From Pseudomonadota bacterium (lineage in GTDB: Bacteria; Pseudomonadota; Alphaproteobacteria; Sphingomonadales; Sphingomonadaceae): 64,000 bases of DNA. How positions within the stretch are numbered: position 1 is the stretch's first letter; the number at the start of each line of letters is the position of its first letter. The notes below the pieces were generated by a model that did not search any database, was not told the DNA's origin, and was given only the letters and a program-made list of their open reading frames with translations. Position numbers and translations under genes: made by a program. The DNA lies in the NCBI GenBank assembly GCA_023424095.1, contig JAFAEG010000055.1:10571-74570 (forward strand). The letters run 5' to 3'. Positions 58,640-64,000 of the stretch are shown here, in pieces.

Positions 58640-59872
58640 TTGCGCCTCGCCACCAGCATTGATTTCTATATCGCACGGAAAGTCTTCGTGCCGCTCGTCG
58701 CGACTTTGGTGCTCGCGGCGATGCTGCTGCTGCTGGAAAAGATGCTGGGCCTGTTCGACTTCGTGGTCACCGAGGGCGGGCCGCTGAGTGTCGTCTTCCG
58801 GATGCTGGCGAACCTCATTCCCGAATATGCCGGGCTGGCCGTGCCGCTCGGGCTGATGATGGGCACGTTGCTCGCCTTCCGGAACCTGGCGCTCTCCTCC
58901 GAACTCGACGCGATGCGTTCGGTCGGGCTCGGTTACGGCCGCCTGCTGCGCGTGCCGTTCGTCTTCATGGCGGCGTTGATGGCGCTCAATTTCACCATCG
59001 TCGGCTTCATCCAGCCCCGCGCCGAATATGAATATCAAAGGCTGGAGTTCGAGCTGCGCTCGGGCGCGCTTGGCGCTTCGATCCAGGTCGGCGAGTTCAC
59101 CAAGCTGGGCGACGACCTCACTCTACGCGTCGAGGATAGCGAGAATGGCGGGCGCAAGCTTCAGGGCGTGTTCCTGCGGGTCGAGACCAGCGCCGGCCTG
59201 AAGGTCACCGCGACCGCCGACGAAGGGCAGTTCCTGCGCACCGACGATCCCGACGTGATCCTGCTGCGGCTGATCAACGGAAGGCTGGTGCATGACGAGC
59301 GCGGCTTTGAAGTCCCCCGGGTGCTCAGCTTCGCCACCCACGATCTGCCCGTGAACCTGCCGGCGGTTGAAGCCTTTCGCGACCGCGGCGTCAGCGAGGA
59401 GGAATTGAATTTCGTCGAATTGTTCAAGACCAATGCGGACGCGGCGACGCCGGAGGAAACGCGGGTCAAGACCGAGGCGAACTTCCATTACCGGCTGGCC
59501 GAAGTGCTGATCATGTTCTTCCTGCCCTTCCTGGCGGTCGCGCTGGCGGTGCCGCCGAAGCGCAGCACCTCCGGGCTCGGCATGTTCGTCGGGGTCGTGT
59601 TCGTCGTCGCCGTCCACAAGCTCTTCCAATATGGCGAGCGGACCAGCGCGATCGGCATCGGCAGCCCCTATCTGACGATCTGGGTGCCGTTCGTGCTCGT
59701 GATCGCATTGATCATGTGGATGTACTGGACGCTGGCGCACAAGCCGGGCGGACAGCCGATCGGCGCCCTGGAACGCGTCTTCGCCAAGCTCGGCAAGACG
59801 ATCTCGAAGCTGACCGGGGCGGAGCGGCGCAAGAATAAGCGTATCCTCGCGGCGACCACGCCGGCAGAGTGA
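58640..59872 (+). CDS. lptF: LPS export ABC transporter permease LptF
   Basis: A 410-residue inner-membrane protein of the YjgP/YjgQ family, starting at a TTG. Three TM helices at the N-terminus (about 14-36, 58-80, 97-119) are followed by a periplasmic beta-jellyroll (about 125-275) and three further helices (about 290-370). The motif VPLGLMMGTLLAFRNLALSSE is typical. With LptG and LptB2 it extracts lipid from the inner membrane. Many sphingomonads lack LPS and have glycosphingolipids, so the cargo may be a sphingolipid. lptG follows after 10 nt. A short charged tail (RRKNKR) ends it. Confidence 0.92.
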   Translation: MRLATSIDFYIARKVFVPLVATLVLAAMLLLLEKMLGLFDFVVTEGGPLSVVFRMLANLIPEYAGLAVPLGLMMGTLLAFRNLALSSELDAMRSVGLGYGRLLRVPFVFMAALMALNFTIVGFIQPRAEYEYQRLEFELRSGALGASIQVGEFTKLGDDLTLRVEDSENGGRKLQGVFLRVETSAGLKVTATADEGQFLRTDDPDVILLRLINGRLVHDERGFEVPRVLSFATHDLPVNLPAVEAFRDRGVSEEELNFVELFKTNADAATPEETRVKTEANFHYRLAEVLIMFFLPFLAVALAVPPKRSTSGLGMFVGVVFVVAVHKLFQYGERTSAIGIGSPYLTIWVPFVLVIALIMWMYWTLAHKPGGQPIGALERVFAKLGKTISKLTGAERRKNKRILAATTPAE

Positions 59873-59882
59873 CGCGACCCTT

Positions 59883-60980
59883 ATGATCAGCCTCAACTTC
59901 CTGCCCTCGCGGCGCATCGCCTGGTATCTGGCGTGGAGCTTCCTGAAGGCGAGCTTCGCGGTGCTGATCGGGCTGGTGGTGATCCTCGCCATGCTCGACC
60001 TGCTCGGCAATTCCGGGCGCATCCTCGCCCAGCCGGGCAATGATCAGAGCGATCTGTGGGTCTATGTCAGCTTGCGCGTGCCGCAGCTGATCCAGCAATT
60101 CCTGCCCTTCGCGCTCCTGCTCGGCACGCTGATCACCTTCGCCTCGATGAACCAGCATAGCGAGATCATCTCGATGAAGGCGGCCGGCATCTCGGCCCAC
60201 CAGATCATCGCGCCGCTGATCCTCGCCAGCCTGGTCGTGGCCGGTCTGCATTTCGTCTTCAACGAGCGGATCGTGACCCGCGCCACCGCGACGCTCAACG
60301 CCTGGGCCGACGTCAAATATGCCGAAGTGCCGGCCGACACCGGCGTGCAGACCAACATCTGGGTCCGCGTCGGCGACGATCTGATCCACGCCCGGCGGGT
60401 GATCGGGACGGGCAATAACACCCGCCTCGAAGGCGTGACGATCTATGACCGCACCGGTGGCACGCTGACCGGCATCCTGGAGGCCGAAAGCGGCCGCTTC
60501 GCCAATCCGGGCTGGGAGCTGACCGGCACCAAAAGGTTCGACGTCGAGACCAACAATCTCGCCGCCGCGCCGACCCTGACCCTGCCGGTCGAGATCGATC
60601 CGATCCAGTTCACGCTCGCCGCGGTCGATCCGGACGAGCAGGATTTCTGGCAATTGCGCCGCTCGATCGACGAGCTGGAGGCCGCCGGCCGGCCGGTCCG
60701 CTCGGCGGAATCCTCTTGGTGGCACAAGATTTCCGGGCCGCTGTCGAGCACGCTGATGCCTTTGCTCGCCGCGATCGCCGCCTTCGGGCTGGCCCGCTCC
60801 GGTCAGCTCTTCCTGCGCGCCGTCGTCGGCATGGGGCTCGGCTTTTCCTATTTCGTGGCGGACAATTTCGCCCTCGCGATGGGCAATTTCGGCGCCTACC
60901 CGCCGTTCATGGCGGCGTGGGGACCGTTTTTCCTGTTCCTGCTGATCGGCGAAGCGGTGCTGGTCCGAAGCGAGGAATAG
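59883..60980 (+). CDS. lptG: LPS export ABC transporter permease LptG
   Basis: A 365-residue partner of LptF with the same topology: TM helices at about 13-35, 60-82, 97-120, a periplasmic domain (about 125-270) and three C-terminal helices ending in FFLFLLIGEAVLV. The family sequence SMNQHSEIISMKAAGIS, which contacts the ATPase, is present. It forms an operon with lptF. It ends just before a hairpin-rich intergenic element that separates it from the convergent desaturase gene. Confidence 0.93.
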   Translation: MISLNFLPSRRIAWYLAWSFLKASFAVLIGLVVILAMLDLLGNSGRILAQPGNDQSDLWVYVSLRVPQLIQQFLPFALLLGTLITFASMNQHSEIISMKAAGISAHQIIAPLILASLVVAGLHFVFNERIVTRATATLNAWADVKYAEVPADTGVQTNIWVRVGDDLIHARRVIGTGNNTRLEGVTIYDRTGGTLTGILEAESGRFANPGWELTGTKRFDVETNNLAAAPTLTLPVEIDPIQFTLAAVDPDEQDFWQLRRSIDELEAAGRPVRSAESSWWHKISGPLSSTLMPLLAAIAAFGLARSGQLFLRAVVGMGLGFSYFVADNFALAMGNFGAYPPFMAAWGPFFLFLLIGEAVLVRSEE

Positions 60981-60984
60981 ATAG

Positions 60985-61138
60985 TTCCTCCCCGAGATTT
61001 CTCGGGGAGGGGGACCGCCGAAGGCGGTGGAGGGGCCGAGCCGAAGGCTCGGAATTCTCTGCAACGAAGAACCGCGCTTCGCGCGGCCCCTCCACCATCC
61101 TTCGGATGGTCCCCTCCCCTGCAAAAGCAGGGGAGGAA
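60985..61138. repeat. nested inverted-repeat element (REP/MITE-like)
   Basis: Nearly the whole gap between lptG and the desaturase is one nested palindrome. TTCCTCCCC (60985-60993) pairs with GGGGAGGAA (61130-61138); GGGGACC (61010-61016) with GGTCCCC (61108-61114); GGTGGAGGGGCC (61026-61037) with GGCCCCTCCACC (61085-61096). Small hairpins fill the loops (for example GAGCCGAAGGCTC). It may work as a bidirectional terminator for the two convergent genes. Confidence 0.85.
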
Positions 61139-61145
61139 TGAGAGC

Positions 61146-62249
61146 TTAACGCCGCCCCATCGTGCTGGCGCCGAGACGGGCGACGAGGAAGGGCAGGCCC
61201 TTGTAATTGCCCTTGTGATAGACCGAATCCGCATCGAGCGCTGCGGTGATCCGCCGGTGCGCGGTGCCGAGGGCGTGATAGGGCAGGCCCGGCAGCAGAT
61301 GGTGCAAAGCGTGATAGCGCAGCCCCACCGGCGCCCAGAGCATCGGCAGCAAAGCCGGCGGCGGGACGTTGACCGAGTCCAGATATTGCGCGGTGACGCT
61401 CATCGGCTCGCCCTCATTCTCCCACAGATGGGCAACGAGCGTGCGGGTCTGATTGGTGACCGCAAGCACCGAAGTGACGGCGAGGAAGATCAGAAAGGCC
61501 TTGAGCGGAATGATCCCGGTCGCGGTCAGCGCGATCATCGCGATCGCATAGATGCTCGCCGCCGCTTCCAGCCGGTGCCACAGCCGGCGCTCCACGCCTT
61601 CCGGCGACCGACGGCGGAAGGACGGATTGATCTGCAGGCCGGAATAACGCTCCACCACCAACGTGCGCAGCGACGGGATCAGCACCGACAAGGGGGTCAG
61701 CACCGCATAGCGGACCAGCAAGGCGATCGGCGCAAGCGCCGCGACCAGAATGAAGACCGGCAAAGTCCACCATTTCATCAGCGCCAGCGGCAGATATTCG
61801 GGGTCCTCGATCGTGCCGTAGCGCGTCTTGGCGTGGTGCAGATTGTGCACCCCTTCATACATGAAGCTGGGCGTCAGCAGCGGAATGCCGACGATCAGAT
61901 TCCAGCCGAGCCGGAAGCCCGGCACGGCGGCATGCTTGATATGGGTGAGCTCGTGAATGAAACTTTCCGCCCGGTAGAGCGCAAGCGCCGAGACCAGGCC
62001 GGCGCCGAGCGCCCACCCCAAAGACGGCGCCAGGATCGCGGCGACGAGCGCGCCATAGCCGATGACGGCCGAGGCGATCATGTCCGACCAGTAGATGATC
62101 GGGTTGGGCTTGTTCAGGTCGCGCGTCAGATCGGCCGCGGCCTTCAGCATGGCCTTGTCCTCGGCCGCCCGCACTTTCGCCGGCGCAGCCGCCGGGGCGG
62201 CGCTGCCGCCGCGTTCCGCTGTGATCACATTTTCCATCGAGAAGGCCAT
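61146..62249 (-). CDS. membrane fatty-acid desaturase/hydroxylase
   Basis: A 367-residue membrane di-iron enzyme from the ATG at 62249; the frame extends to a TTG at 62279, and an ATG at 62237 is also possible. Three histidine boxes are visible: HELTH (about 99), HNLHH (about 135) and HALHH near the C-terminus (about 317), with hydrophobic pairs before and after. The family includes acyl-lipid desaturases and sphingolipid hydroxylases. Its place beside spt-linked genes makes a role in modifying the sphingoid or acyl chain possible; the substrate is not determined by sequence. Confidence 0.87.
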   Translation of the reverse strand: MAFSMENVITAERGGSAAPAAAPAKVRAAEDKAMLKAAADLTRDLNKPNPIIYWSDMIASAVIGYGALVAAILAPSLGWALGAGLVSALALYRAESFIHELTHIKHAAVPGFRLGWNLIVGIPLLTPSFMYEGVHNLHHAKTRYGTIEDPEYLPLALMKWWTLPVFILVAALAPIALLVRYAVLTPLSVLIPSLRTLVVERYSGLQINPSFRRRSPEGVERRLWHRLEAAASIYAIAMIALTATGIIPLKAFLIFLAVTSVLAVTNQTRTLVAHLWENEGEPMSVTAQYLDSVNVPPPALLPMLWAPVGLRYHALHHLLPGLPYHALGTAHRRITAALDADSVYHKGNYKGLPFLVARLGASTMGRR

Positions 62250-62338
62250 TGGCCGAATATAGTGGCGAGACGGGGGCAAACCAAATGCGGCGCAGTTTGA
62301 CGTTTGGAATGGCGCGCTTCCCCGCTAGGTAGCGGGCG

Positions 62339-63481
62339 ATGGCCGACACCTCCCTGATCATCGCCCCGGTGCGCAGCAAGGCCGACAAGAAGGCCTTTGT
62401 CGAACTGCAATATCGGCTCAACCGCGACGATCCCAATTGGGTGCCGCCGCTCTGGGACGAAGCGGAATCCTTGCTCACGCCGGGCAAGAATCCGTGGTTC
62501 GAACATGCCGAGGCGGAGCTTTTCCTCGCCCGCCGCGACGGCCGCGTGGTCGGGCGCATCTCGGGCCAGGTCGACAGCCTTGTGCTCGAGCATATGGGTG
62601 CGGGCACCGGCCAATGGGGCATGTTCGAGGCGGAGGACGAGGCTACTGGCCACGCCCTGATCGCCGCCGCCGAGAATTGGCTGCGCGGCAAGGGCATGAC
62701 CCGCTCGCTCGGCCCCTTCTCGCTGGGCATCTGGGACGAGCCCGGCCTGCTGGTGCAGGGCCACGACCATGCGCCGATGGTGATGATGGGCCACAACAAG
62801 GCCAGCTATCAGGCCTGGGTCGAAGCCGCCGGCTACGCCCAGATCAAGGACCTCTACACCTACGATATGGACGTGACCGTCCCCTTCCCGCCTCTGGTCC
62901 AGCGCGTCATCGAAAGCGGTCGGAAGAATCCGCGCATCACCATCCGCAACATCGACAAGAGCCGGTTTGACGAGGAAGCGGCCTTGATCCTCTCCATTCT
63001 CAACGATGCCTGGGGCGACAATTGGGGGTTCATCCCGCTGACCGACAGCGAGATCGCCTTCGCCGGCAAGAAGTTGAAGCCGATCGTGATCGAGGACATG
63101 ATCCGCGTCGCCGAACTGGACGGCGAGCCGGTCGCCTTCATGATGGCGCTGCCCAATCTCAATCTGCTGCTGAAGAAATTGAACGGACGGCTGTTCCCGT
63201 TCGGCTGGGCGCGGTTGCTTTGGTGGCTGAAGCGCGGCCATTTCGACGAGGCGCGCGTGCCGCTGATGGGCGTGGTCCGGCGGCTGCAGGCCAGCCGCAT
63301 CGCCAGCCAGCTGGCCTTCATGCTGATCGGCACGATCCACGCGGAAGCCGGCCCGAAATTCCGCATCCGGCGCGGTGAAGTGGGCTGGGTGCTTGACGAC
63401 AATGAGGGCATGAAGTCGATCGCCAACGCGATCGATGCGAAGATGAACCGGATCTATCGCATCTACGAGAAGGAACTCTGA
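62339..63481 (+). CDS. GNAT-like acyltransferase, candidate bacterial ceramide synthase
   Basis: A 380-residue protein of the YghO/GNAT-related family: DDPNWVPPL at the start, a GNAT-like core around GRISGQVDSL and SLGPFSLGIWDEPGLLVQG (about 122-140), then YQAWVEAAGY and a second half ending in MNRIYRIYEKEL. In Caulobacter a protein of this type (bCerS) acylates the sphingoid base. It lies 6 kb from spt with lptFG between, which supports a sphingolipid role, but a different acyl acceptor cannot be excluded. It is divergent from the desaturase and followed by a lipoprotein gene after 3 nt. Confidence 0.72.
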   Translation: MADTSLIIAPVRSKADKKAFVELQYRLNRDDPNWVPPLWDEAESLLTPGKNPWFEHAEAELFLARRDGRVVGRISGQVDSLVLEHMGAGTGQWGMFEAEDEATGHALIAAAENWLRGKGMTRSLGPFSLGIWDEPGLLVQGHDHAPMVMMGHNKASYQAWVEAAGYAQIKDLYTYDMDVTVPFPPLVQRVIESGRKNPRITIRNIDKSRFDEEAALILSILNDAWGDNWGFIPLTDSEIAFAGKKLKPIVIEDMIRVAELDGEPVAFMMALPNLNLLLKKLNGRLFPFGWARLLWWLKRGHFDEARVPLMGVVRRLQASRIASQLAFMLIGTIHAEAGPKFRIRRGEVGWVLDDNEGMKSIANAIDAKMNRIYRIYEKEL

Positions 63482-63484
63482 GCG

Positions 63485-63949
63485 ATGCGGGTGGGACTGG
63501 CTTTGGGCGCCGTGCTGCTGGCGCTGGGTGCGTGCAATGCGGGCGATCCGCCGGCGGCCCCCAAGGGACCGGCGGTGGCGAACATCGCCGGCAAGGCGAC
63601 CCCGGGTGAAACCGCGAACGCGCAGCAGCCCACGCTGACCCGGGTCGACGAGGTCGAATTCCAGCCCGCCGCGGAACCCGCCGCAGCAGCCGATCCGAAC
63701 GCGGTCACGCGCGCCTGGTTCGCCGGGAAATGGACCGACACCGGCGATTGCGCCCAAGCGGGCGAATTCGGCGCGAACGGCATGTACCTGCTCGCCGATG
63801 GCACGCGCGGCATGTGGAACATCGTGGATGGCCGGCTGATCGTGCAGCATGCCGGCGGCCGCGGCGCGGTGGGAATCCGCAAGGTGGACGAACACCATGT
63901 CGAGGTCGTCAACGACGACGGCTCGGTCGGCCGCTCGGCGCGCTGCTGA
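63485..63949 (+). CDS. predicted lipoprotein of unknown function
   Basis: A 154-residue protein with a clear lipoprotein signal: MRVGLALGAVLLALGAC, where LGAC is a good lipobox and the Cys is residue 17. A proline/alanine-rich linker to about residue 75 is followed by a compact domain with AWFAGKWTDTGDC, DGTRGMWNI and a final Cys, which may pair with the one in GDC. The second half resembles small beta-barrel domains in sphingomonad proteins, but I cannot name a family. It begins 3 nt after the ceramide-synthase-like gene, so it is co-transcribed with it. Confidence 0.8.
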   Translation: MRVGLALGAVLLALGACNAGDPPAAPKGPAVANIAGKATPGETANAQQPTLTRVDEVEFQPAAEPAAAADPNAVTRAWFAGKWTDTGDCAQAGEFGANGMYLLADGTRGMWNIVDGRLIVQHAGGRGAVGIRKVDEHHVEVVNDDGSVGRSARC

Positions 63950-64000
63950 TATAGGGTTGAAGACGGCACCGGCCCGCACCCCCACCCGGCCTCCCATTCC

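Overview
The window looks like the chromosome of a GC-rich sphingomonad (Alphaproteobacteria, Sphingomonadales). The best evidence is a serine palmitoyltransferase of exactly 420 residues with H159 and K265, the numbering of the Sphingomonas paucimobilis enzyme. It lies beside a dedicated acyl carrier protein, a CerR-like reductase and a GNAT protein resembling bacterial ceramide synthase. I saw no IS element, prophage or CRISPR array.

Layout. (1) 1-18.2 kb, minus strand: a secreted-protein island. It holds the start of a PPC-domain protein that runs off the left edge, a small exported protein, a 2,475-residue RTX/beta-helix giant, an orphan HPr-kinase-like protein, a 1,439-residue cadherin/RTX giant, an AraC-type regulator and an MMPL transporter. 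No type I secretion genes are in the window. (2) 18.5-46 kb: an amino-acid biosynthesis supercluster. proBA (minus) diverges from aroQ(chorismate mutase)-class II DAHP synthase-aroA-pheA-aroC-aroB-aroE. Next come aroF-trpE-trpG, thrA-thrB-thrC, ilvD (minus), ilvC-ilvB-ilvM-leuA-leuB-leuC-leuD and aroK (minus). (3) 46.3-53.5 kb: tRNA-Ser(CGA), hspQ, rplU-rpmA, a GNAT enzyme, an exported amidohydrolase, a ferritin-like hydrolase divergent from a TetR regulator, a VOC protein and obgE. (4) 53.5-64 kb: an envelope-lipid region with a CerR-like reductase, a Pycsar-effector-like membrane protein, acp, spt, a hybrid histidine kinase, lptF, lptG, a fatty-acid desaturase, a ceramide-synthase-like GNAT protein and a lipoprotein.

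The most striking system is region 2. Each of its four plus-strand operons starts with a short leader peptide rich in the amino acids its pathway makes: [11 protein letters not shown] before aro, a Trp-Trp pair before aroF-trpEG, a run of Thr and Ile codons before thrABC, and LLLVVVLI before ilv-leu. Three of these are followed by textbook intrinsic terminators with mutually exclusive antiterminators that I could pair by eye. The aromatic leader instead ends in a hairpin with no U-tract, next to the ribosome-binding site of the first gene. Two enzymes normally controlled by ACT domains lack them: PheA is 184 residues and the ThrA fusion is 580. Control seems to have moved from allostery to ribosome-sensed attenuation. 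Almost every junction inside these operons is a 4-nt ATGA or GTGA overlap. Several enzymes are of gammaproteobacterial type (GHMP ThrB, IlvM-like subunit, AK-HSDH fusion), which suggests transfer of whole modules.

In region 4 the sphingolipid genes and lptFG lie together. Sphingomonads are known to carry glycosphingolipids in place of LPS, so these genes may make and export the same outer-leaflet lipid.
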